From Humulus lupulus (taxonomy: Eukaryota > Streptophyta > Magnoliopsida > Rosales > Cannabaceae): a stretch of DNA of 64,000 nt. Below are positions 1-10,907 of the stretch, piece by piece (within the stretch, counting starts at the first letter, position 1; each line of letters opens with the position of its first letter). The stretch is from NCBI RefSeq assembly GCF_963169125.1, contig NC_084802.1:21173107-21237106 (forward strand). The letters are read 5' to 3'. Position numbers and translations under genes: made by a program. The notes beneath the pieces were generated by a model. It was not told where the DNA came from and searched no databases. It saw only the letters and a list, made by a program, of their open reading frames with translations.

Positions 1-107
1 GGAATGCACAACCAACTTAGGGTGATGAAGAAAGGCGGGTAGGACGGAAACATGGGAATAGAGAGGCTACTAGAGAATGGAGAGGCGCCCAGCCTACGAG
101 AAGCCAA

Positions 108-1742
108 ATGTCTCGATCTCGCACTGCAAATACAAGGCAGCATGAAAGAAATCCATCTCGGAACAATCATGCGACAATCCTTGCCAGTGATGACTCAGGG
201 GACACCAGATCAGTAAGCATGTATGATCAAGGACGTAGAAATAATGGAAACCAAAGGAACCACTCCGACCTGCGGGAGCACCTAAATCAGAATCGGGGTA
301 GTGGTAATCCCTCGAACCCAGACCTGAGAGATCGCCTAAATGGGCGCAAAGATCCCCTGCGAAGACGCGAGCCTGGAATTGTGATCAATGATAGCCAATT
401 TCAGGCAAGACCCCCTGTGGACCCAGTTCAAGAAAGAATTAATCAGCTGGAAAGAGCATTTAGGCTCTTGCAGAATGAGCGAGGTCGGAGTCGGGACGAG
501 GATTCTGATGAGGAGCTCGAACCATTCGCTCCCCATATTTCCAACACTCCGTTTCCTCAAGGGTTTCAGATTCCTCATGTCCCGCCTTTTGAAGGGAAAT
601 CCGACCCATACAGTCATTAAAGTACATTTAACACCATAATGAGAGCAAGTAATGTGGTTACGAGCTCAGATGCATGTTATTTCCAGTATCGCTTACAGGA
701 CCAGCAAAAAACTGGTTTGAAAAATATAAGAGACATTCAATCACTTCTTGGGATCAGCTATCAAAGGATTTCAAGAAGCAGTTTAGAGCCATGATCGGGG
801 TAAGACCCGAGGATTGACCCTGACCAACGTTCGGCAACAGCCAAGTGAAACGTTGAAGAGCTACCTTACAAGGTTCAATCTGGAGGTCGCCCGAGCTCGG
901 GATGTAGACGACAGCAATCATCTAATGGCCGTCCAAGCTGGGGTAATGCCAGGAAGTCCCCTCTGGGATGATATGCAAAGGAAGCCTGTGAGGTCCTTAA
1001 CCGAGTTTAATCGATGAGCTCGGAGGTTTGTCAATGTAGAAGAGGCGAGGTCAATGCTGAATATGACCTCTCAGCCCATAACTACAACGATAAACATAAA
1101 CTCTGCCTCGACCTCGGCAGACCCATCAGCTTCGAAACCTCCTGCAAAGAACCCTTCCAAAAGGAAGAAGAATGAAGGAAGTAACCCAGAAGTGGAAGGG
1201 GGAAAGAAGAAGAAAAGGGAGAGTTATTTCTCCGTGTACAAGGTGTACATCGAGCTCAACGAGTCTCGAGAGAATATATACCGGGCTAATGAAAACCAGG
1301 TCCCTTTCAGGCGTCCAGACCCTATGAGAAATCAGAAGTCCAAGAGAGACTCCAGCAAATACTGTTGATTTCACAGAGACACTCGGCACACTACTGATAA
1401 ATGCAGGCAACTGAAGGACGAGATCGAAGGGCTGATCTCAAGAGGATACTTCAGGCAGTATGTCAGGAACCAGAACAATAACCAGGCTTCTACCAGCCAG
1501 AGGACAGCAGCGCTGCCGCCTACCCAAAACAACAATTCACGAGCTAGAGAAGAAGAGAGACCCCCTCCAATTGATGGAGAAGATGTGATAACCATCTCGG
1601 GCGGGCCTCACCTCGCAGGCTCGGGCAAGAATGCCCAAAAGCGATACGTGAACGAGCTAAAAACTAGGGATGGTTCCCCTTATGAACCCGAACCTAGAGC
1701 TCCAAAGTACCAAAAGATTGAATCTCAGCCGATAACCTTTAT
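108..1742 (+). pseudogene. R1 gag (decayed)
   Basis: This encodes the structural Gag of R1, readable from about position 108 in several pieces. A first block (108-617) is rich in Arg, Asn and Asp and ends in the motif PPFEGKSDPYSH, which precedes the retrotransposon Gag core. The frame is then lost, and the core resumes at 814 with SETLKSYLTRFNLEVARARD. A TGA at 1015-1017 interrupts it, after which a Lys-rich stretch follows. A zinc-knuckle-like motif C-x2-H-x4-H-x4-C lies at 1363-1404, with a TGA codon at 1366-1368 inside it. The frame continues to the T1 insertion at 1743, shortly before the protease. The true start may lie left of 108. Confidence 0.8.
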
Positions 1743-3920
1743 TGTAACGACCCAAATTTACTAATAGGGCTTAGGGCCTTGATTAGTGTGCCGGGAGGGC
1801 AGTAAATGATTTAATATGTTAATATGTAGATTTATGTGTATATATGATAATGATGCATGTTTAGTTGAGTTAAATGTGCATGTGGGCCCCGTCTGGATAT
1901 TAGGGGTATAAATGTGATAAATGTTATATATATGTGATATGTTTGCGCAGCATGATCCGAGACAGTCCTAGGGAGCGGTTAGCCAGAAAGTCACAACGGG
2001 GTTGAGAGTCCGACTCGGGGCGAGTCAAGGGGTAATTTGGGTATTAGCTATTATATGGGGTTATCGGGTTATGAGAATAAATATTTGGAGATATATTTGA
2101 GGTTAGAATGTCTAGGAGGGAATATTTGGGAAATTTACCATTTTTGCCCTCGGGGACGTTTGGGTACCCCGAGCCTTGAGGTAACCACATAGACTTAAGT
2201 TGAATAAAACAAAAAGGAAGAATCATTTAGAAACTTAGAGAAACCGACATATACTTTCCTTCCCAGCTGAGGATAGCTTCTCATTACTCTCTCTCTCACC
2301 TTCTCTTCTCTAAGGCATATCAAAGGAGAACTTTGGTGGAACTAGTCAAGAATTGAGGACTTTCGGCTGTTGGAGTTAAGGAGCTAAGGGCTAGGCATTT
2401 GAGGAACTAGTTCAGAAGCATAACACAGCAAAGGTAAGCTTTAACTATGGGGATTATGCTTGAATTTTAGTTGTGTTTTTAGGTTATGCATGTGGGTAGA
2501 ATTTGATCTATTCTTGGGTACTTTAGCTGAGTTTTGGAGCAGGTTTTGATGGGTTTTGATGTTGGAACTAGGCTATAATATTGGGGTTGATTGTCTAAAA
2601 CAGTTAGCTTGAGTACAGGATGATTTGGTTTGAAGAAGATGCAGGAGAAAGGTGAAGAATTCTGGGTTTGGAGGAGAGGGTCGCTGCCCTAGGAGGGCAA
2701 GCCGCGGCCCGTGTGCGTGCGCGGCCATGGGAGGCCGAGAAGTTTCATGCGCACCGCGGCCTGTGTGGGTGTCAGTGAGGTGTTAGCCTCTATTTCGAGG
2801 CTAGTCGCAGCGCTTGTGGGTAGGGCTATGACTCTTAGTACCAGCTTGTGTTTCTGAGGGTGTTTAGGCTTGGGAACTCAATGGTTAAGGCTCGGGATGG
2901 ATTTTATCACCCGGATTGATAGAATTCAAGGTCCCGGAGGTTAGGGTTATGGCTCAAATTTATTTATTGGATTAGAACCTGATGGATAGATATTGTTAAT
3001 GTGTTGTGACTAGGGTTTCGACGAGGCTGAAGTTAGAGGACTGTGCTCGGGACATCGGTGCTCAGAGAGCTCGGGACTCAGGTAAGAAAACCCTTGTTCC
3101 CATAGAGCTTGTGCGTAGGGCTGAGCCCAACGTGTTTGAATTGCAGGGCGTAGCATTTTGATTGTATTTGCTAGTATTCTGTATTTGTCTATTATGTCAT
3201 GAGTGCAATTATGTGAATGATCGACAAGAGCCAGAAATGGTGTAGGTCGAGGTCGGCAGGGGCCAGGAACGGCAGAGGGCCGGGAACAGCGTTGGGCATG
3301 CTGAGTGCAAGGCCGAGTACGGCAAGGGGCTAGGAGCAGCGTTGAGCACGTGGAGTGTGAGTTGCCAGGGCGAGTCCCTAAAAGGATACCTGGGATATCC
3401 TCACGGTGTGAACCGCGAACCCAGGGCCTAGTAAAGCGCCTGGGATGGCTAGGCCGTATGTGTTTAGCCTATTGATGGCCAGTTTATATATTTGGTGTAT
3501 GTTTTGCATATGTTATCTGTTTTGGGTTTTCTTGCTAGGCTTCGGCTCACAGATGCTCTGTGGTGTAGGTAAGGGCAAGGAGAAAGCCAGCCAACCTTGA
3601 GTATAGCAGGCATGAGCAGCGTGTACATGTTTGGCCAGCCTGGCTGCCACAACCAGTGGATTTTGGGAGATGTTTGTAAATAAACCTAGATTTTGTCGTT
3701 TAGTCGACTTGGGTCAATTTATATGTTGTAAATGTTTCTAAACAGTATTTTGGGATCCCAGGTGTTAAACTTTTATGATTTTCAATAAAATAGAATTGTT
3801 TCTTGAGTTTTTCCTCTGTTTATGGCTTAATTACACTATTTGACCTAAAACCTCGATTAGTGAGTTAAATGCACGTTTTAAACTTACTTAGTAATGGCTC
3901 TAAGGAAGTAGGGCATTACA
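1743..3920 (+). mobile_element. T1: solo LTR of the long-LTR gypsy family
   Basis: The 2178-bp segment starts TGTAACGACC and ends GGGCATTACA, near-perfect inverted ends. It is flanked by TTTAT (1738-1742) and TTTAC (3921-3925), a 5-bp TSD with one mismatch. Without the segment and one TSD copy, the reading frame of R1 between gag and protease is continuous, which confirms the borders. It carries the family blocks GTGACTAGG, GGTAAGAAAAC (3081) and the TTTTCTTGCTAGGCTTCGGC block near 3525. No coding capacity was seen. By comparison with T5 it is an LTR that lost its internal region by LTR-LTR recombination. Confidence 0.92.
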
Positions 3921-4400
3921 TTTACTGAGGACGATGCGTCCCAAGTTCAGTTTCCCCACAATGACCCACTGGTCATCACTCTCCAGCTCGCGAATAAGAG
4001 AGTTCACTGAGTTCTCATTGATAATGGGAGCTCAGTGAACATTCTCTATAAGGCCACCTTAGAAAAGATGGGACTCACGCTTCGAGACCTAAAAGCTTGT
4101 GCAACGACATTGTACAATTTTTCAGGAGAGGGGATTGCCTGTATGGGGTCCATTGAACTCCCTGTAACCTTGGGAGACTACCCAGTATCAGCAACCAAGA
4201 TGATGGAGTTTGTAGTAGTGGACCTACCATCGGCCTACAACGTGCTGCTCAAGAGACCCGCCCTAGTAGGGCTGGGGGCAGTCTCGTCTGTAAGGGATTT
4301 GGCCATAAAGTTCCCAACTTCTAGTGGCATCGGGATGTTGAAGGGAGACCAGATAGCCGGGAGGGAATGCTATAGCATTTCCATAAGAGGAAAGAAGTAG
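3921..4400 (+). pseudogene. R1 aspartic protease region of pol
   Basis: Retropepsin-like protease that would process the R1 polyprotein. After the T1 insertion the frame reads into VLIDNGSSVNILYK (about 4009-4050), where D-N-G is the catalytic Asp motif as commonly found in Tat elements. It continues through FSGEGIACMGSIELPVTLGD and the flap-distal VVDLPSAYNVLLKRPALVGL. The frame is open to the TAG at 4398-4400, which is probably a nonsense mutation in the pol frame, because linker sequence towards RT follows. The portion before the active site lies just upstream of and across the T1 insertion. Confidence 0.85.
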
Positions 4401-5850
4401 GCGAGCGCACAAGCGCTCATCATTATTCAGAATAAGGACGAGGCAGTCCTAAAGATCGATGAAGAAATCAACCCAAGAGTGGAGGAAAAACTGATCTCGA
4501 ACCATTGGAAGAGCTCGAAGAAGTCAGGCTCGGAGAATCAGACCCCCCAAAAATGGTAAAGGTCGGGAAAAACCTCCACGAAGAAACCAAATAGCAATTA
4601 ATTTGCTTTTTGAAGAAGAACCAGGATGTCTTCGCGTGGTCACATTCGGACATGATAGGAATAAGTCCAAATGTAGTGAGCCACGCGCTAAATATCGATA
4701 AAAGCTTCCCGCCGAAGCAACAAAAGCGAAGACAACAGGATGACGATAGGAAAAGGCCGTTAAAGAGGAAGTCGACAGGTTAAAAGCAAACTGATTCATT
4801 AGGGATGCTTTTTACCCTGATTGGGTAGCCAATCCGGTGTTGGTCCCGAAGCCTAATGGAATGTGGAAAACCTGCATTGATTACTCGGACCTCAATAAGG
4901 CCTGTCCTAAGGACTGTTTTCCTTTACCACGGACCGACCAGCTCGTGGATGCCACGGTAGGGCATGGACTAATGTCATTCATGGATGCCTATTATGGATA
5001 TAACCAGATTGCCATGCATTCCCCTGACCAGGAGCATACGAGCTTCATAACAGATAAAGGGTTATATTGTTATAATGTCATGCCATTCGGGCTCAAAAAT
5101 GCTAGAGCCACTTACCAGCGACTCGTGACATGATGTTCTCCGAGCAAATAGGGAACAACATGGAAGTTTATGTTGACGATATGTTAGTCAAATCTCAACT
5201 TAACAATAACCATGTTGATGACCTTGAAGAATGCTTTGCCGTGCTCCGGAAATATAACATGAAGCTTAACCCTCAGAAGTGCTCTTTCAGAGTATCTTCA
5301 GGAAAATTCCTGGGTTTCATTGTAAATGCTCGAGGAATAGAAGCTAATCCGGATAAGATCCAGGCCTTGATCAATATGCCTTCACCTCGAAAACACAAAG
5401 ATGTCCAGATTTTGACTGGCAGGATGGCGACACTAAGTAGGTTTATATCAAAATCTATAGACCGTTGTCTTCCATTTTTCAACCTGTTAAGGGGAGGCAA
5501 GAAATTTGAATGGACAGAGGAATGCGAGTTGGCTTTTCAGGAACTCAAGAAACACCTTGCAAAACCTCCTATCTTGTCAAAACCCATTACGGGAGAAGTT
5601 TTGTACTTGTACCTTGCTACGACCGAGCACGCCATAAGCGCGGTACTCGTACGGGAGGAGGAAAAAGTGCAAAGGCCCGTGTATTACGTCAGTAAAAGGT
5701 TACTGGGGGCAGAATCAAGATATCCCTTGATGGAGAAGCTAGCTCTCAGCCTAATTCAGTCATCTCGAAAGCTTCGACCCTATTTTCAAGCATACCCCAT
5801 CCATGTACTAACTGATCAACCACTAAGACAAGTCTTGTCCAAACCAGAAG
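4401..5850 (+). pseudogene. R1 reverse transcriptase (and start of RNase H)
   Basis: RNA-dependent DNA polymerase of R1. A poorly open linker (4401-4800) leads to DAFYPDWVANPVLVPKPNG and then the palm: DLNKACPKDCFPLP, SFMDAYYGYNQIAM (motif A with its Asp), VMPFGLKNARATYQRL, and the catalytic YVDDMLVKS (YVDD at 5169-5180). A one-base loss near 5130 puts the YVDD half in a different frame from the first half. The thumb and connection reach LTDQPLRQVLSKPE, where T2 is inserted at 5851. Catalytic residues are present, but the gene is broken by the frameshift and the insertion. Confidence 0.9.
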
Positions 5851-8100
5851 TGTAATGCCCCGAATTCTCCGGTATGGTTTAATGGCGGGATTAGTAGGCC
5901 GGGAGGGCCATACTTGTTTAATTAGGCCATTAAATTATAATATGCATGTATATGTGAATTATATTATGATATGAAGTTATATGCGTGCATGTGGGTCCAA
6001 ATTTGAATATTATGATGTTTTGATAATTTGGCCCGTTTAGGGTATATTTGAATATTTGGGTGCGTAATGTGAATTGTGAATGATATTCCATTATTATGGA
6101 GATATATTCGAGCTATTCGACATGAGATGGTCATATATAATGGATTAGCGGTTTTTTCATAACAAGGTCAATTTTGGGGTAATAGAAATATTTATTTGAT
6201 GATAAATTGGGAGTATTTGAGATCAGGAGGAAATTTCAAAGGTTTTGACTATAATGTCCTCGGGGGTGTTTTCGGGACCCTGAGCACTAGGTTTTATTTG
6301 AGGTTACTTAAGCATGAAGTAGCTTATCAGATAGAACGTATGTTAGAAAACCTCTCGTTTTCCCTTTCGTTAGTTCGTTTTACCGTTTGAGCCTTTTCGA
6401 AGATATCTTGAGTTCTAGGAGTCAGAATCAAGTGAGGATCGAGGCATATTGATCCTAGGAAAGATTAGAAGCTTCTTAACCGAAGGATTTGACGGAAAAC
6501 AATCCAATCGAAGGTAATCGAAGTTTAAGTTTTGAGTTTTTCGAGTTTCTAAGCTTTGAATTAGATTTTGTAAATTGTTGAGTTTTTGGTTGGTTTGAAC
6601 CTTGGGTTTTGAGGGTTTTGGAGCTTTGGGAAGCTTGGGAACTTTGTTTTGATGATTGGGGAATGTTTAGGCATGTTTTTGGAGGATTTGGGAAGTTGAA
6701 AACACGTTTGGGAATGGTTCTGGGTTGGGCGCCGCGACCTTAGCTCGAGGAGGCAGGTGGGCTTTCTATTCTTGCTAGGCGCCGTGGCGCTTGCCTCAGG
6801 AAATTCTGGGGGCCACGGCCCAAGGTGCCAGGGCTGCAACCCTTGCCCAGTTTTCACCCCGTTTGCATGTTTTGACCCCGAGAACTTAGTTATAGGCCTC
6901 GGGAGTGTTCCTACTACTTGGATTAGTTTGGATTGATCTCCCGGAGGCTAGATATTGGTTTGGGAACCTATGTTGTTCATTATTATTAATGATGTCCCGT
7001 GTTTGGTTATGATTAGGTGACCGCTAAAGGACTAAAGGTTGATCGTTCTCAAGGGTCATTCTTTTTATCATTCTAGCTCGAATCTGAGGTAAGAAAACTG
7101 CACCCTGTGTATATGTGACATGCGTATTTGTTATTGAGGCATGTTGATTGATAAATGTGGACATGGATTGCATACTAAATGCTAGTGAATGTTGTATACT
7201 TGAATATGTACTGACTAGTCAGGGATACTAACCTAAGAGTCAGAAATGGCATAGCGTCATGAACACAAGGCCAAATGAAGATTAAATTTAATCAATATCA
7301 ACATTGAATGGCTCGATGGAATTAATGCTGGACCGACCCTAAGGTCGATGAACTTATAAGCTCTTTGCTAGTCTAAGACTAGTTACTCAGAGCCAGGGCA
7401 AGAGGCCCCGGTGACTGTTGTCACATGACTAGGGAACGATGTTCCATAGTTATGACTCTAGAGTCATGAGGAAGGTTATGTTGGTGACTAATCACCATGC
7501 ACCTATCCTGTTCAAGCTTATGAAAGGTTCACTTATCTGTTAAGCCCTGGTGACCTTGTCATCTCATGGCTAAAGGGGTGGGGTTGTACCCACTTTCGTG
7601 ACTTTTGCAACTGTCACCTATCTGTTTTGGACTGATAGTGCTGAATGATTATTATGATCATTGTTGATATTATATCATGCTATGTTGAGTTTTCTTGCTG
7701 GGCCTTGGCTCATGGGTGCTATGTGGTGTACGTAAAGGGTAAAAAAAAGCTCACCCAGCCTTGAATGGAGAGCTTAGGTGGTGATGTGTACATATGCGGC
7801 CGCTTGACCACCACGGCCAAGGAGTTCTCAGAGGAACTAGGGGGCTTACCCCATTTTGCCGCTTAGGTCGGCAGAATTGTATATTTGAAACAGTAATGAC
7901 CAATTTGTACTGAGAACAACTTGTAAATGTTTTGATTAGCTCTGCAGAGCAGTTTGTAATGGAAATACCCTTTCCTTTTTATTGGTTTTTCTACCTTAAC
8001 CTGTTAATCGCATTTAGAGCACGTTTTTAACCAAAGGACTCGGGTAGCGGGTCAAATTTCCGGTTCACCGTAATTGTTCTGGGGTAACCAGGGCATTACA
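5851..8100 (+). mobile_element. T2: solo LTR of the long-LTR gypsy family
   Basis: The 2250-bp segment starts TGTAATGCCC and ends GGGCATTACA, perfect 10-bp inverted ends. It is flanked by a perfect 5-bp TSD AGAAG (5846-5850 and 8101-8105). The R1 pol frame resumes directly after it. Inside are the family GGTAAGAAAACTG block (7088), short GACTAGT-type motifs (7215-7385), and the conserved TTTTCTTGCTGGGCCTTGGC block near 7690. Short open frames inside it, for example around 6196-6390, have no recognisable protein similarity. Confidence 0.95.
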
Positions 8101-9979
8101 AGAAGCTTCAGGTCGACTTCTTAAATGGGCCATTGAACTCGGACAATTTGAGATCACCTATCATCCTAGGAAGACCATTAGGGGGCAAGCCTTGGCAGAC
8201 TTCATAGTGGAGTGTATTGGCATGGCCAACGATGAAGTTATAACCCCGACCCACGAGCTGTGGAAACTTTACGTTGACAGGCCATCTAATGAAAATGGAT
8301 CGGGGGCAGGAGTAATTTTGATCACCCTTACAGGAAGCCGATTTCACTCTGCCTTAAGATTTGATTTCGACGCGTAAAATAACGAGGCCGAGTATGAGGC
8401 TTTACTAGCGGGACTTTGCATAGCCAAGGAGCTCAAAGCTAAAGCAATACATTGCTACAGCGACTCCCAGCTAGTGGTTAACCAAATCTTGGGAGAGTAC
8501 CAAGCTCGTGGTACGAGAATGGCGGCATACTTAGAAAAGGCAAAATCAGCATTGGAGCATTTCGAGTTCTATACGATAGAACGGGTCCCCTGAGAACAGA
8601 ACTTGAACATGGACGCCTTAGATAGGCTCGCTACCTCTACCGAGAATGATGAACTGAATGTCGTACCAATTGAACATCTCTCGACTCCTAGTATTAATGA
8701 GCCAGAGCAGGAGGACGTGTGTATGATCAATTCCGAGCCTACCTGGATGACTTCGATAGTTGAATATCTCAAGACCGGCATTCTCCCGGAAGAACGGACC
8801 AAGGCTCGAAAGTTAATGTATCAAATCCCTCGTTATACCATTGTAGATGGAAGGCTGTATAGAAGAGGATATTCCATGCCACTACTCCGGTGTATGACTC
8901 CACCCGAAGCTAAGAAAATCTTAGAATAAATTCATGAAGGGTTTTGTGGAGACCATACTGGGGGGCATAGCCTGTCCAAGAAAATCATACGCCAGGGATA
9001 CTTCTGGCCTACCATCAAATCAGACTCGTTCGACTACGTAAAAAGGTGTGATAAGTGCCAACGATTCGCCACAATTCCTCGAGCTCCACCATCCGAACTA
9101 ACTATGATGACCTCACCATGGCCATTTGCGGCATGGATAATCGACCTCATAGGCTCCCTTCTGACTGGCAAGGGCAGAGTAAAATACGCAGTAGTCGTCG
9201 TAGATTACTTCACGAAGTGGACAGAAGCTGAACCTTTGGCAACAATAACCTCAAAAAAGTCCTTGACTTTGTGGTGAAAAACATCATATGTCGATATGGA
9301 ATGCCAAGGAAGATTGTGTCTGATAATGGTACCCAGTTCGACAGCGATCTGTTTACCAACTTTTGCGAAAAAAAATGGGATAATAAAGAGCTTCTCGTCA
9401 GTGGCCCATCCCCAGGTGAATGGCCAGGTCGAAGGTGTAAACAAAACCCTAAAAAGTACGCTGAAGAAAAAGTTGGAAGAAGCTAAGGGAAGATGGCCCG
9501 AAGAATTGCCCCAAGTCCTATGGGCATATTGGACCACGACCCGTACATCAATAGGACATACCCCATTCTCTCTGGCATACGGTTGCGAGGCTATGTTGCC
9601 AATCGAGGTCGAAATTCCCACAATTCGAGCCCTCGCTTATGATCAAACCTCAAACCACTCTCAGCTCGAAGAAACTCTGGACCTGATCGAAGAAAGAAAG
9701 AACGAAGCTCAATTAAAAAATGTTGCATACTAACAGCGAGCTACCCGGTACTTCAACAAAAGAGTTCGAGATCGAAAATTTGACTTGGGAGATTTGGTGC
9801 TAAGGCGTGTATTCTTGGCGACACAGGATCCATCAGCTGGCGTGCTCGGGCCAAATTGGGAAGGACCCTATCAAATAGAGTCAATCATCCGACCCGGCGT
9901 GTACAAGTTGGCAAGATTGGATGGAAGTCTTGTACCACGAGCATGGAATGGCGAACACCTACGACCTTACTATCAATAG
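8101..9979 (+). pseudogene. R1 RNase H C-terminal part and integrase
   Basis: This is the second half of pol. It starts with ASGRLLKWAIELGQFEITYH, continues through the Tat-type second RNase H ([46 protein letters not shown]), then the linker YTIVDGRLYRRGYSMPLLRC. The integrase follows: zinc region with KRCDKCQRF, first catalytic Asp in VVDYFTKW (about 9203), second in VSDNGTQF (about 9322), Glu in NGQVEGVNKT (about 9431). The C-terminal end GPYQIESIIRPGVYKLA runs to RPYYQ and TAG at 9977-9979. Stops interrupt it (for example TAA near 8376, TGA near 8592, TAA near 8926 and 9731), plus frameshifts near 9260 and 9370. Confidence 0.9.
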
Positions 9980-10112
9980 TGTAGGAAGGATGTTGCCTAT
10001 AACCATGCTTCTATTTTTGGATTTTTTCGAATAAAGTTTGATTTCGTTTAATATGCTGTATTTTTTCAATCTCTCTTAATTTAATAACCTATGGTCACAC
10101 TCATAGGATATT

Positions 10113-10133
10113 AAGGGGGCATTAGTGGTACAT
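10113..10133 (+). other. Internal polypurine tract-like block of R1
   Basis: AAGGGGGCAT, a 4-base spacer, then GGTACAT. The purine run resembles the 3' polypurine tract of R1 (GAGGGGGCAAAA at 14672-14683). R2 has the same arrangement and the same 4-base spacer at the equivalent place (32990-33013, - strand). It may be a second plus-strand primer site; this is inference. Confidence 0.45.
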
Positions 10134-10184
10134 ATACCATCAGCTTGAAAAAATAAAATAGTATATACGAAACGCATACACGTG

Positions 10185-10345
10185 ATTGAATATAACCAAA
10201 TGCGCGAAATGAGATAAGTTTGGATATAACCAAACTGTCAAAAACATACAAGTGTTTGGACGTAACCAAATACGCGAGCCAAGATAGTTTGAATATAACC
10301 AAATTATCAAAAGAAAAAAATGTTTGGATATAACCAAATATGCAA
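10185..10345 (+). repeat. Tandem array with TATAACCAAAT core
   Basis: Five diverged units about 31-38 bp apart each contain (T)GGATATAACCAAA or a close variant (about 10192, 10230, 10264, 10295, 10330). The core TTTGGATATAACCAAA is nearly palindromic. It lies in the untranslated part between pol and the 3' LTR, where Tat elements often carry tandem repeats. Confidence 0.7.
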
Positions 10346-10907
10346 ACTAGATTAAAAATACAAGTGTATGGATTACAAACCTAACACGACCTTAATAGGT
10401 TTGGAACAAACCAGCTAAAACTAATCGGTAGTAAGTTGGAACATAACCCACTTCGTGCTAAGTCGAGATCGAGGCTGGAGTATCTTGCAAAACAAATAGT
10501 TTCGACCTCATAACCTCGGAGAGCTAACCGAGGACGAGAAAAAGCAACTAGAAAGTAAGATACAACTAAACCATCTGCATTACACACCATATAAGTACTT
10601 TCGGGTGCATGGTAAAAGTAATATCTGACCTTGACAAATAACGAGATCAGAAGCGGATAATTCGAGCAAACGGTGCATGAATGCATTGAACCTCGAGCTT
10701 AAATCCAAACTATGTTTTTATGAATAAACAGGCATATGTGACACTTTAATTTAAATTGCGCAAAATATTTCGGCTCAAGAAATGTAAAGCAAATGTATTA
10801 AAGTAAGTTAAAAAAAGTAATACCAGCTCTTTCACGAGCTATAAAATTGTCTCGGCCCCATGGGCATAAAAAATAAATTAAAAACAAAAAGGGCTATTAC
10901 AAAAGAT

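Larger units (their letters stand above)
9980..10907 (+). other. R1 spacer between pol and the opposite-strand gene
   Basis: Non-coding interior of R1 between two convergent genes. It contains a polypurine block (10113-10133), a short tandem array (10185-10345) and nothing else recognised. The right end, around 10740-10907, should hold the polyadenylation region of the opposite-strand gene. Confidence 0.6.

Noticed and set aside
6561..6857. Open frame on - in T2
   Set aside because: LTR sequence; Pro/Lys/Asn composition is a by-product of T/G-rich DNA.
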